DNA from: Chondrosia reniformis
Taxonomy: Eukaryota > Porifera > Demospongiae > Chondrillida > Chondrillidae
DNA: 64,000 nt
Reading direction: 5' to 3'
Assembly (NCBI GenBank): GCA_947172415.1
Contig: OX359193.1
Coordinates: 568,501-632,500, forward strand
A program made the translations under genes and the position numbers. The notes below the pieces were generated by a model. That model saw nothing but the letters and a program-made list of their open reading frames with translations, had not been told where the DNA came from and searched no databases. This document shows positions 11,081 to 26,000 of this stretch, in pieces. Each line of letters begins with the position of its first letter. Position 1 is the stretch's first letter.

Positions 11081-14000
11081 TTACAAAAGAGTGGTTTCGA
11101 TGGCATCATTCGTATGTGGATTTTCAATCACATTAGTCTCCTGTTCAATATTCTGCATCCTAGTTCTAGACTTAGCAGACCTGAACAAAGTACAATATTG
11201 CAATGCATATTATATATACAATATAAATTCAATAGACCTCTTTAGAGTATTATTTGCTGTATATACATACATGTGCCCATGTACCTGGAGATGAAGACTA
11301 TAAGGATGACCACTGCTATGGCAGCTACAATTACAATGCAGACTGCCACAGTAGGACCAGCTATAGCACCAGCCTCCACCGCCACCTGATGGTCAGCACT
11401 ACTATCTTCACTGTCCACTTCAACCTTTGCATTAGATCAGAAATGCATTACATAGACCATATACATCCTCAATGAGATTTATATATTTTTTAATATATAA
11501 TCCAATATGTATATATATATTATGTTTGTACGTATATACGTATACTGTACCTGCAATGTGGCGAAGCTGGTCAAATGATTACAGCCACATTTCACATTAT
11601 CACCAGCTTCCTCAAGTACAGAACATCCATCTTCTGACCATTCCCCAAGGCCGTCTGCACATTATATATACACATGCAAGTATATATAACTATAAGATCA
11701 AATGGAGACTACTGTATATGTTATATTATAAGTCATATATTATACACCTTCCACAGTTGGATATAAGAGATTGGCACTATACAATATATTTGTTTATACA
11801 TAGGTATTATACATACCATTTTTTGTTTTGTCCCAATATTGGCAAGATGTTTTCCAACCGATTTGAACTTCTGTCTGCATGCAAAAATGTACACGAGAAA
11901 TAAACGTTACACTTTAATCAGAATATACACGAGTAGTAGTGTACATGGTGGCCTTACAGTGGTTTTCTGAAATTCCAGGACTATCGGATTCTTGAGGTTT
12001 TTCACTTCAATTCCAACCACAGAGAGTGATATGATAGCACTGACTACTGACGTACTTGAACTCTGTCCTTGGAATAAAGTAGACTTCTCAATAACTGAAC
12101 TACTTATGCGTACACTAGTGCTGCCTGTTAAGTTTAGTTCGTTAAAGATAGACTTTGGCAGAGTTGCTTTATTACTACTATTCACTGCAAAATCAGGAAT
12201 GAATCCTTCGGTGGGGATGTCTGTGATATTGGTTGACTTGACCTCCAATACAAAGTTCTCCTTCCTCACTTTCAGCACTCCATTCCTGAGGATAGACTTT
12301 TCAGCTATTCTTTCAAACACATCAGTTATCCTGCACAGTGTCATCAAATAGGATATACGTATTGCTATATATACATGTACTGTATATATACTAGTGCTAC
12401 ATACAGTAGGTCCATGTGGGACACACTAAGCTTACTTTCCTGACGTGTCCGATGTCTCACCAGTTTCTTCCAGTACCTCATCTTCCACTGACAGTATATC
12501 ATCAACAATACTCAACAGACTATCTCTTGTCTGATCAGAAATGGAAGAAGCATGCATTTACTATATATACAGTTCTTTTTGGGTCGGTTGTCTAGATTGG
12601 ACGTTGCAATCAGTAATCAGTAAAAAGGTATTCACTGTATAGTGACGTCATTCTAGTGGGAATGGTAGTTGCGAGTGCTAACCGATTACCAATTGCAACG
12701 TCCAATCTGGACAACCGACCCAAAAAGTACTGTATACAATATTATTGAGGTTCATATATAAATTACGTCTTCATCCTGAAGGTTCTCATCAGAGGCAAGT
12801 GAGTCCACTACACTAGCCAGTAAGGCCACATCACCAGATCCCATTTCCTTAACATTGCTAGTGCTGTTTCTTATAACTGAAAGCAAATCACTTGTGCTCT
12901 ATATTTGAAAACAATGCGTGGATGATGAGATGAAGGAAAAGCTTTGAAACATATCGTGAACATGAACTATCATTATCAGTGCACCGGGTCATTGATTGTG
13001 TTCGAAAGGTGATATTCCCAGAAACAGTTGTCTGGCCCAGTTTAGCAGAAGAAGAGAACACTCTATCTATCTATCTCTATCTGTATCTCATCCAAAAATC
13101 ACACCAGGTTTATATATATACGTACATAGTTCCCTATATGCCTTTTACAGTAGAATAGATGTAGCATGTGGGAAAATGATGTTTTAGATTACTCATGCAG
13201 TGTGCTTATATAATCCTGCCATGTTGAACTTTGAACTCACTGCAGTGCAGAGGCGGTGCAGACTGGGAGAGAGCTGGCAGGAAGCCCAGTCTGTAGCACT
13301 CCAGGTGTCTGAGCCAATGCACTTTTTGACAGCAAATATTCTGGCAGTGAGATTGGGGTTAGATGTACAAGGACATTGCAACCTTGCAACTCCACCAACT
13401 GCAGTCTCTGGCCACATGAACACAAAATCAGTTGTGCCATCTTGAGCCTGGTCGTGTGAGAAACTTTCAGTCTCATTCAAACAAGAATATCCTACCAAAC
13501 ACATGCAGGTACTGTATACATTTGCAGACATATGTATCTGCATACGTATATACAGTATATACGTGTGATGTACAAGTGTGTATGTATATATATATGTATA
13601 CATATATATAGATTTAATTAGTAAATTATTACTTGTAAATTATTCAGCTTGATATGCTACCTTTTGGTCCCTGTTTTCTCTTCTGACACGCTTCCCCTTC
13701 CCAACCTTCAGGACAGATGCACTCTCCCTCAGAGCACTCCCCACCGTTGCGACACCTTGGCAGACCTGAGGGTACCAATCAAATGCATAGTTGGTAACCA
13801 TGACAGATAGTGACAGCTCATCTTTCCTTACACAATTGCTGCTCACAATGGAGACCACCAAATCTGTGGGGACACTTGCAAAGACCATCCTGACTGCAGT
13901 TACCTCCATTTAGGCACACATGTCCATAGCACATCTTCCAATCTATTTTGTCGGACAATGTCCCATATAAAATGAAGATATATAGGTATACATCCTAACT

Positions 14001-17000
14001 GCATATAAAATGGTGATACATTATAACACATTCATTTGTACCAGGTACCATATCTAGGTACTTGTCTATATACGTATATATAACAAGAAGGTGATTAGTG
14101 ATCAATTAGCTCACACTTATCACATTTTTGCTGATAATAGTCGTCCAGTTTGTTACAGTAGCACTCCTGCTTGTAGCAATAGCCATAAAGAGGACAGCCA
14201 TTTGCACCTATATATGTATACGTTCATAATCACATGCAATACATATGTATACATGTATACTGTATATACACAATACACATATATACGTAGCATTTATATG
14301 CATATATAGGCAAGGATAGTACATATATCATGTGTTATTGTGAGGATCTACATATTGCATACAAATGAATTGCTTGATCCATGCATGCTATATACAGTAT
14401 ATATACTGATTGACTCACACAACTCTAGGCTGCAAGTTGCTCCTGTAAATCCTTTTGGACATATGCATATGTCATCTTCGCACACTCCTCCATTCATACA
14501 ATATGTACTTCCACATTTTGTACCTCCTGCAGTATCGGTATCACATACAGTAGTAGCACTGATACTGAGTCTTGGGGAGAGGGACTCACCGTCCTCACAC
14601 TGTATCCCCCCATACCCCTGGTCACACACACAGTTATTGTTAATACAGAGACCTCTCTTGGAACAATCACTAGTACCTAATACAGTCATGTATAATAATA
14701 TATATGAACATACAATGTATTCCTCTTTTTATATAGGATCAAAGCACACAATTTATAATTATTTAAAAGATATATGTATACATATATATAAAAATTATTC
14801 TTGTCAGCAATAATACATTTTCCAGTATAAATAAGAGGCCATACAAGTTGGTTCTTTCAGAAACATCAGCTTACATAAAACATCTTCACAATGTTCTCCA
14901 GTGAAACCATGAGGACACTCGCAAGAGCTATCCCTACTACAAGTTCCATTGTTAGCACAATATGTTTGACCACAAGTGGTCACCTCTATGGCATTGCAAT
15001 AGAGATAGACAGTATTATGAAGTATTATGAAGGAGTTGTAGCACTTTGATATGCGTACCTTTCTCACAAGAGAAGCCTCCATATCCTGGAGGACAAATAC
15101 ATTGCATCACAAAGTGATCCACTAGACAGATGCCACCATTTTCACAAGGGAAATCACCTACAGGTAAAATTGTAAAGTCAGTACTTTATAGAGCATAAAC
15201 AACAGACCTTTAACAGGTTAGAACGTTTTAATCTGGAGGCCTTCGTCAGCAATCATATAATGATTGCAAAAATACCCTATGCCAGACCAATTGTATATAT
15301 AGATTATATAGGAGATTAATATTCACAAGGTCTACTATATATATACACATTTAATCTGTGATCTCAATAGATACTAAATACAATTAGGTATGTGCGTACA
15401 TTGCCTGGTTTCACAGAACTGTCCAGTTAGACTTGGAGGACAGATGCAAGTACTTGTAGCTTGATCACATGTTCCTCCATACAAGCAGTGACCCTCTCCA
15501 CATCTCTCAGGAGCTGTAAGCAATAAATCATATATACCTCATATATATATATACAGTGCAAGTTACAATATACTAAGGTAATCTAAATAAATAATATAAT
15601 ATAATATAATATAATATAATTAAATAATTCATATGGCTCCAAGAAAGGACCTAGAAACAAAATGGGCATATCATCATAAAGTTTAGGGTATAAAACTCAT
15701 TTTAAATTAAGGGAATTTTTTATTTAGGCCTCCGTTTGTTAGAAAACGGAGGACAAAATCTGCATATAAAAGGCCATAGGACTATAGAAAACCTATAGAA
15801 AATTTATATTCAAACCATGTGTTATATTAATAAAAATTTTCAATTTGTCAGATAACTGTGAAACCAACACATATCATGGTAAATGTACATAGGAAACGGC
15901 TGGCGAAGTTTTGCTTAATTAAATGAGCAAAATAATCAAGATATAATGAAGAATTCAAGGTTACGATTGCGCAATCTGGTGATGTATTATGATGTTTCTC
16001 TGGTGCGTCACCAACATCTCTCGTATGTCGCTCCGTATACACATTAGTGAATCTTGTGACGTTACGAAAACGTCACCGCCTCGTTGCTAAAGAAGATCAT
16101 CCCTTTTGTGAACGGTTATGACAAGTCGACGCTCTCCTACGAGAAGGAGCTACGGAATAAGCGAGTTGTAGCGAAGGTTAGATAAAGCGTATTTGTATAC
16201 GTTCCCGTTAAGTTTGAGGCAGAATTGTCCTTATATTGATGCAAAAGAAATTCGTTTAGTCGACCGTATTAAAACTTTGGTAATTTAAACTTAGTCTTCT
16301 CTTCGTATGTTTTTTGTTCATATTTTTACTTGCAATTGTCCATGTGTAGGAATAAGGAGTGTTATATATTATGCATGTTTAAATACAATCAAGTACTACA
16401 CAGTGCAAGTTACAAATTTATACACGGATGCAAGTGACTCCCAAGATAATCACACTGAGGTATATAATATAATACGGATGCAAATGACTCCCAAAATAAT
16501 CACTATCAGGTATATTAAACGCTACAAGACTTTAGCCACACTGAAATTCTCAACTGCTGCATACAGAGTAGTCCCTTGTGTGCAAGTTACTAAATTGTCT
16601 CTCACCCTGTTGTTTATGTGAATGCATGCAAGCAACCAACGGTACTCCTAGCTCACACTCAAGGCAAGTCAAATCTGCGGTGATTATTGGCTGAGACCCC
16701 CTGCATGAGACTGGAATTTTTGCTGATAATGGCATGCAGATGCAGCATCTTCAGTCTATACTAAGGTGTGAAAAGGTAATTGGAAGGCCATGTGTTTAAC
16801 CTTATATGATCTGTAGACTACTACTCTGTATGCAGCAGTTGAGAATTTCAACTAGTGTGGCTAAAGTCTTGTAGCGTTTAATATACCTGATAGTGATTAT
16901 TTTGGGAGTCATTTGCATCCGTATTATATTATATACCTCAGTGTGATTATCTTGGGAGTCACTTGCATCCGTGTATAAATTTGTAACTTGCAATTGCACT

Positions 17001-17004
17001 GTGT

Positions 17005-17035
<31 letters not shown>

Positions 17036-20000
17036 GTGCAAGTTACAAATTTAAAGAGATCCAAGTGACCCCTAGGATAATCAGTATTTTAAACAGTACA
17101 AGACTTTAGTCACACTAGTACTATTGCAGGCTTTGAAATCCTCAACTACTACATAGAGAGTAGTAGTTGATACAGATCATCCAATTGCAAGGTAGAACAC
17201 ATGACCTACCAATTACCTTTTCACATCTTAGTATAGACTGAAGATGATGCATCTGCATGCCATATATCAACAAAGGCTCCAGTATTAAAGGGGTCTCAGC
17301 TAATAACCACAGCAGATTTGATTTGCCTTGTGAGGGAGCTAAGAACACCGATGGTTGGTTGCATGCATTGGCATGTTAGAGACCATTTTGTAACTTGTAC
17401 ACAAGGGACATAAAGGCCAAGGCCTTTATATACGTATATGATGTTACCACCATCTCCCATAGAATGCTACTCCACTAACTCAACCGAAGACTTGGGGATG
17501 TCAATGCATATCAGCTAGTCTGGCTTACTAGACCATCCCATAAACACAACGATATCCTTGTTCGTATAAGGAAGGACAACTGACCACTATAGGAAGTCCA
17601 GTATTAGAGACCTTATCGGGGGCATGGCAGGGGTGAAAAACGAATAAGCTCACGCTCCGTGCGTATTTCGTACCTTTCGACTTAGTCTCTGATCAGATTA
17701 TAGGTATACAGTATATAACTCTAATAGATTACCTTAGTATATTGTAACTTGCACTGTATTTAGGCGAAAAATTACACGGCCATCTTATTAAAATTTACGA
17801 CAATGACTCTATAAAGTACCTATATAAGGTAGAAAATGGTTTTGAAACGAGTAAGATATTGCCTACCTATCCTAGGGCTGGTCGTTTTAAGCAATGCTGT
17901 TGTGTATTGGATGTATCAGTATTATTTCAATTTTAAGCCATTAATTTCAGTCGGTTACGTTAGTAATGAAGGTTTTCATGAAGTTGGATTAATTAAGACT
18001 ACAACGGAGAATATTGGGAGACAAGCACAGAAGGTAACTGAATCTGTTGGCAGAAATACAGCTAGTCATATTCGAATTCATAAGGAGTGTCATGCCACAG
18101 GCGATGATGTACTACCTCGTTGTCCATTTTGTGTTCAAAAGAGTGAAGTTGATTATTCAAGCGTAAGGGTCTTCATCGAAAGCTATGACGGTTTGGCTCA
18201 CCCTATGAATTATGGAATTACCTTCTCAAATGCTGTTAATAATGCATCTGAAACATGTCACACTTCTTCTGGAGGTGGTTGTGTAATGTTAACTGACATT
18301 TTAGATGCTCCTAGTGCTGACGTGGTTTTTAGGATGCATCGGAAATATATACCAAATGAACACAAGGTTAGATATTGCTATCCTCAGATCATGTCCTTCT
18401 TAAATACTGAAAAGGAAGGTGCACTTTTTTGGACAAGACCAATTATTAAACATGCAGAAATTTCCATCAATTCCCGTCTGTCCGCTGATGTCATATTTCA
18501 TGAAGGATGTCAGAAACGGTATACTAGCTATATAAACAGTTATAAACCAGTTCAACCTGAAAGTAGGCAGGGAGCAGTGATGATGTTGAGTGATTGTATG
18601 CCTGAGATGCAATGGAGAACAGACTATATTGAAAAGTTAATGACATTTGTTCACATTGACAGTCATGGACAGTGCTTCCATAATGTCGAAGATAAAGAAG
18701 ATCGTTTTGTACACAACTGGAAGGATAGAGCAATTGTAAGAATGAGCAAGTATAGAGTAGCTATTATGTTTGAAAATACAGTAGAAGAAGGCTACATCAG
18801 TGAAAAGATTTTCCTAGCTTATGCTGCTGGATGTGTTCCAGTTTACATGGGAGCACCTGACATACACTATTGGGTACCGGGCAATCACAGCTATGTGGAT
18901 GCGTCAAAGTTTGAAGGTCCAGAGAAATTGGCAGAACATATCAAGAAAATCCTCACTGACGACAAAGTGTATAAAACCTATATTTCAAGCCTAGAGATAG
19001 AAAGATTGAAAGAGTTTCAGAGAAAGCATTGTACCAAGGACCATTATCTATGTGAACTTTGTAGAAAGGCATATTGGTTGAAGAAGGAATCTTTTGAGAA
19101 TGGAAGCAGATCATGTCATTGTTAACCATGAATTTGCATTTTTAATGGGAATTAAATTTCTGTGATTTACAATGAGACTCCTGATTTTTTTCTAGTTTTT
19201 TTTAGCTTTCTAGTTAGTTTAAACCTAACTGTAATTGTAAACCATTAAATACAGTAACTATTTTTGTTTCCTTTCATCTTGATTGATGTCAACCATATGT
19301 AGAATATATCTTTAGGAATGGGTATTGTGGCTACATGTGTCATGGTTCCAGTGGAAGTATTGGAAGTCACCTTTTGTATATATTGAAATACAATCTATCA
19401 ACCATGTAGGACAAAACTAATGGAACATTTATTTATGATTCTTATGAAAAAAATAAGTACAAGCATAGAGTTTATAGAGAATCTGATGAAAAATATTCAT
19501 ACACTAATGAGCTGCATGATGTGTCAATCACAATGAAAATGTCTCAATTGTATCTGAATGTCCTTAATTCCTGTTTTCATGGGAGATTAATTTATTGTAT
19601 AATATGTATATAAACGTGAAGTTAATAGTTTTGCAGCTCATATACATATCAGAGAGTACGGTAGTACTCTCTAAGTAGGAATGGCCGGAAAAAAAATGGC
19701 CGCCCTATCCAATGTATTAGACACCTCATAAATCGCCAACGAAGCGATTTTCGGTTATATTCGGTTATTTGCAGCGATTAATGCACGCTTTCCTAAAATT
19801 AATGCCAAAACATGTTTCGACGCTCTACACGCTCTATAGCGTTCAAAAAGCGGCTAACTAGGAATAGACCCACTTCCAAAATTCATTTTTTCTTCTTCTT
19901 CTTTTATTGAATAGACTAGCGCTAATATGCGAACTTATGCGGGCACGTACTAGTTATAAATCGTCATAAATATTTCGGAACTATAGGGAATAGACAGCCC

Positions 20001-23000
20001 TAAATCTGAATGCGCTCTACAATAAGCATGTTAATTGTGAAGAGCGAAAATTGTGGTCTTCTCGGACGCCATTTTTTAATTAAGAGATCATGGTTTTCGG
20101 CATATTTCTCTTATCTAAGACGTTATTTTGAGATCTTCGCCAAGAAAACTTTCAAATCAATTTAAAACTAGTAATATTAAGGGGGAATACAAGTAAATAA
20201 AAACATTTACAAAAATGATGTTAGAAGTAGGAATGGTAGTGTTTACTAATACATCTGCAAAAAGTATCGAAACAAGACACTGATTATATGATAAGGCTAA
20301 TCATACAGAAGTTGCATATATACTGAAATTTAAGTAAATTAACCATACACTTCTGTGTTTGGGCGCATCATTCCTACTTAAGGTTAGTGCGCCCAAACAC
20401 AGAAGTGTATGGTTAATTTACTTAAATTTCAGTATATATGCAACTTCTGTATATGATTAGCCTTATCATATAATCAGTGTCTTGTTTCGATACTTTTTGC
20501 AGATGTATTAGTAAACACTACCATTCCTACTTCTAACATCATTTTTGTAAATGTTTTTTATTTACTTGTATATTATGGGGTATATACCATTTGTACCAAA
20601 ATGGTGACCTGTACGCAGCAGTTGAATTACTGGAAGGACCCAATAAATTATTAGCCACCTACTCAATTAACCAATATCGCTAACGCGAAAGTTGAGATAT
20701 CATAACAAGTAGTTCGAGTTTAAAAACTCGTGGGGCTACCGCCCCCCGAATTCACTCGAACTAGCTACTTGGCCGCATCGTTGGGCTTTAATATATTATT
20801 CTTAATCCTAACGATTGAGGACGACTAAACGAATTTCTTTTGCATCAATATAGGGAGCTACCGAATAAGCGAGTTGTAGCGAAGATTAGATAAAGCGTAT
20901 TTGTATACGTTAATTCCCATTAAGTTTGAGGCAGAATTGTCCTTCTATATATAGCAACAATTCTGGCTTAAACTTAACATGAACGTATACAAATACGCTT
21001 TATCTAACCTTCGTTACAACTCGCTTATTCCGTAGCTCCTTCTCGTAGGAGAGCGTCGACTTGTCATAACCGTTCACAAAAGGGATGATCTTCTTTAGCA
21101 ACGAGGCGGTGACGTTTTCGTAACGTCACAAGATTCACTAATGTGTATACGGAGCGACATACGAGAGATGTTGGTGACGCACCAGAGAAACATCATAATA
21201 CATCACCAGATTGCGCAATCGTAACCTTGAATTCTTCATTATATCTTGATTATTTTGCTCATTTAATTAAGCAAAACTTCGCCAGCCGTTTCCTATGTAC
21301 ATTTACCATGATATGTGTTGGTTTCACAGTTATCTGACAAATTGAAAATGTTTATTAATATAACACATGGTTTGAATATAAATTTCCCATAGGTTTTCTA
21401 TAGTCCTATGGCCTTTTATATGCAGACTTTGTCCTCCGTTTTCTAACAAACGGAGGCCTAAATAAGAAATTCCTTAATTTGAAACGGGTTTTATACCCTA
21501 TACTTTATGATGATATGCCCATTTTGTTTCTAGATCCTTTCTTGGAGCCATATGAATTATTTAATTACATTATTTATTTATATTATATTATTTAGATTAC
21601 CTTAGTATATTGTAACTTGCACTGTATATAAGCCCAGGGACAACAGATACACTTGCACAGTATATATATAGACATGTAAATATATAATATACGTTCCCTT
21701 TACTCAGTACGTACATACCTATTTCACACTGGTCTCCTTCAAATGGTCCATCACAAACACACTCCCCATTTACACAAATACCATGATTCATGCATGGAGG
21801 ATCACCTGTGAATAAACAGGGACATATGCATGGAATGTACAGTGAATAAAAGTCTATGGTATATTAAACCTGCACTGTATATATATATATATATACTTGC
21901 ACTGTATATATATATACGTATACATACATATATGTAAGTACATTTGGAAAATTTTCAGTCGCTGATGAAGACCCTCAGGGTCAAAATGTTTGACTAAAAG
22001 AATTATCAAGCCAAACTGCGTTTTTAGACGTTCAAAGATTTGAAAGATGTACCATCTAAAAGATTTGAAAATATGTACTGTATTATATGACTTCTCCTAT
22101 TGCCAACGTACAACTTCTCTCTTGACAGTATATTCCACTATAGCCCTCCTGACATATGCAGCTCATCTCTCCACACAAGCTTCCACTCAAACAGGGAAAC
22201 TTGCGGTCACAGAGTGTATAATCTGACAGAACAACACAACTTTGAAGAGCTGCATGCATTTTCATATACAGTCAACCCACAATCATCACATCCGGTGTGA
22301 TTTCTGATGCCCTCAAGGTTCTCCATGCACAGGCACCTGCCAGAATAGCAATGCCCAAATGGGTCACCGGGGCAACCATCACCTATAGGGTTAGAGCAAT
22401 TTGTATATACGTAACTAGTATCCGTTATCAATTAGCAGGACTTGTGTGATTGTAATTGACTGACTGGTTGTAACTTGCATACTGCTGCATGTATTCTGTT
22501 CTAGAACTCTCTGTGCATGTGCATATATATCTATGTACCCTTATTGTACGTTATTCTTATTGAAGTGGTATTACGGTTGAAGTTCATTTGTTAGTGCGGT
22601 TTATATAGCGTATCGTAACTAGTATTACAGTCACTTGCACACATGAGTAAGCATGATTGATGATATATTGGTGCATATATAGCACATACTACACATATAC
22701 ATTATAAGGTATACTACGCTGTTTATCTAAGAGTCTTATATAGGTACACTCATACGTACATATATATTGTACATAGTGCAGTGTGCCTTGCTTGCTTGTG
22801 TATATGTATATATACATGCAAAGGACTTACATATTTCATTCTCACAGTGCTCTCCAGTAAATCCGTCTGCACACATACAACCAGTGTCTGTACATGACCC
22901 GCGGTTTTGACAAAACGTTGTAGTGCAAATAGCAAACTCATCAACTATACATATATATATGAGTAGGTATATATATTAAATCATGTTTATATATGTTTAT

Positions 23001-26000
23001 TAATATATACGTACATATGTACGTATATATGTGTATATATGCACTGTAGTATACAGTATATATACCTATATGTATGTATCTATATACATAGGTAGTGTAA
23101 TATATACTAACAACTCATCAGTTTTTCACAGTTTATTCCACCATATCCAAGTGCACAAGCACAATGTCCATCAATACATGTACCGCCATTAAAACAGTGA
23201 GCATCACCTAATATTAACATGTTCAGCTATAAGGTACAAATTACCTAAAACATTGATATTGAGAAATCTAAAGGTATGAAAGGTACAACTTACATATAAC
23301 ACTTTGACAAGTTGGTCCAGTGAATTGAGGTGGACATTCACAATATAAATTATTCACACACTGTCCTCCATTATAACAATACACATGGTTACACTGGGAC
23401 AACTCTAAAGTGAATATAAATGTGCACACAGAATATTAATGAGGTACAAATCCGTGCTAATCAGATAGATTTCATAGTGAGCATAATGTATATGTGTACA
23501 TATATAACTCACTCTCAGTGCAATTGGCACCTTCATACCCATAAGGACATCCATATCTGCAGTAGCCATTGTCACAGTGCATTCCTTCATTACATTCAGG
23601 GAAACCTATAAGTGAGAGGCATGTACATGGTTTGAAGTAACAAATTATGTATACTATTCATTTGAATTCCTATCAATGAGACAGTAGTACTCTCTAAGTA
23701 GGGATGGCTGAAAAAATGGCCACGGTATACAATTTATTATCAATTAACATACATATATGTATATAACCAGCAGTGTTGCAACTAGAGCCAATTGTAAAAG
23801 TACATACGTATGTTTATATAGAAACTTACTAATAAGACATACATATTCAACTACTGTATGTACTAGAAACAGTAAATCTGCAAGTAGACTATGATTCTTA
23901 CGACCACCTACAGGCCTTGCTATCACAGTCAGGTCCAGCCAGTCCAAATGGACAATCACACTGGTTTGTATCATTGTTGCAAACACCTCCATTAAAGCAG
24001 TATCCTTTACCACATGGAGCACCAATCACTGTACATATATATCATATCATATTAACTCCAATTCCACTCCAATATATTGCAAATGAAATAATATATAAAT
24101 TACATATATACGTACCACTATAAGTACTGAAGTGATAGGGTTTATTTGTTGCGATCATGATGATATACGTATGAAGTTTATTGAGCAACAGCAACATTAA
24201 ATCTTTGGAATAGAACGTTTCTACCCGTAGGTCTTCATCAGCAATAGACCTACAGGTTGAAACGTTCTATTCCAAAGATTTAATGTTGCTGTTGCTCAAT
24301 AAACTTTATATATCATACTACAAGTACTATATACACAGTGCAAGTTATAGTGCATATTTGTACTACGTATGTATGTATATTACTTGTTTCGCATGCTTCT
24401 CCAGTGTATCCATAATTGCAATGGCATTTTCCTTGGTAGCAGTGACCATATTGGCAGTGAGGATTACCTGATTGTGGACACATACATATGTATCACTTAA
24501 AATACACTGTGTATATACGTACATATTCATATTGAACTTTATTTGTAAATATCACTGAATATATATATATGTATTAATGTATAATATAATATGTATTATA
24601 TATATGCATACTTCTGTCTTGTGTACGCCTGAGGCTACTGTTTTGTGTTTGTGTATGTTTGTATAATGTGTGGATGGTGTACGTAGTCACTCACATATTC
24701 CATGTTCACAGAAATAGCCTTCAAATCCCTTGGAACACTGACACACTCCAGTGTAGCTATCACAAGTACCATTGTTGAAGCATCTGTAATTGCTACAGTT
24801 TACTGCAGTATAAATAACACACTGGAGGGTCTGACATGTTGTACATGAGGCAAATATATTATTATTATTATTAATGTGGCGCCATGGTTTACAAAAAGTA
24901 AGGTAAAAGATGAATATATACGTAGAATACATAATTGTCTACATATAATTATTATGCATGCACTTACTATGTTTAAGATTCATACCTGTTTCACAGAAGC
25001 CATGCAAGCAGTCACAATCTGGATTAGGGTTGTAGTCACATAATTTGCTATCATTATAGTGACACTGTGTAGTATACTCCATACATTCTATAGCTACATA
25101 TATGTACATGGATTGAGGTAAATGTTGTCCAACTTTGAAGGTGCTACTGCAAATACCACGGGCTTACTTTTGTAACAATCTCCTTCAGACTCATTCCTGC
25201 ACATACAGTCCATTTCTGGGTCTTTGCAACTTCCGTTAATAGCACAATTGGTCATCGAAGACAAGCAATCCAACACTGTATATAAGTAGAACATTACGTA
25301 CATGTAATTATATATATCCACATGCAGATGTATAGCTTGCATAAATTCTCTATATAAAAAGTTACAACATTACACATCCTGTATCAGTTGTATACACATA
25401 TAGGCTACTTGCTTGGTTCACAGTGTTCTATGACTGTTTCATTACTACAGCTGCTGTTCTGGCTGCAGGTTTTGGTGTAGTTCCAGCACTCAGTAACTAT
25501 ATACAAGCATATCTTCCCATTGCATGAGCCCTTCCAACAGCGTATATATACTTAACATATTAGTAGTGGTCGCTTAATCCTCTACGTACTCACCTTGCCA
25601 AGGCTGGTATTCACAAAAGTGGCCCTCGTATCCGAAAGGGCATTCACATTCTCCAGTCAATACATTGCATGTGCCATTATGGTGACAAGAATGGTAACTA
25701 CAGTTGTATCCTAGTGGAGTGACAAGAATAGTAACTACAGTTGTATCCTAGTGGAGTGACAAGAATAGTAACTACAGTTGTATCCTAGTGGAGTGACAAG
25801 AATAATAACTACAATTGTATCCTAGTGGAGTGACAAGAATAGTAACTACAATTGTATCCTAGTGGAGTGACAAGAATAGTAACTACAATTGTATCCTAGT
25901 GGAGTGACAAGAATAGTAACTACAGTTGTATCCTAGTGGAGTGACAAGAATAGTAACTACAGTTGTATCCAGTGGAGTGATAAGAATAGTAACTACAATT

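Larger units (their letters stand above)
15554..21624. mobile_element. 6.07-kb element with long terminal inverted repeats, carrying a fucosyltransferase gene
   Basis: The two ends are CAGTGCAAGTTACAATATAC at 15554 and its exact complement ending at 21624, each next to a TA dinucleotide as in Tc1/mariner-type insertions. Behind the ends lie arms of roughly 700 bp (15554-16265 and 20822-21624) that are near-identical in inverted orientation, including an identical 64-codon shadow frame in both. The right arm holds an extra local palindrome (about 20855-21030). No transposase frame is visible inside. The interior holds nested smaller elements, the GT10 fucosyltransferase frame and a foldback. 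The insertion lies in an intron between two EGF exons of the receptor gene (exon about 21710-21805 and exon about 15410-15515), so host splicing could still work. Confidence 0.8.

Noticed and set aside
11081-12350. Seven-transmembrane adhesion GPCR
   Set aside because: Only one hydrophobic helix follows the GPS, and the next exon in frame ends in a stop; no further membrane-type exons lie between 11.08 kb and the PLAT gene.
15848-16042. 64-codon frame found identically at 15848-16042 and 21143-21337
   Set aside because: Identity is due to the inverted repeat arms; no domain, and too short to be a transposase.
15554-21624. CRISPR array or prokaryotic island
   Set aside because: Repeats are tandem without unique spacers or are terminal inverted repeats; genes have spliceosomal introns.
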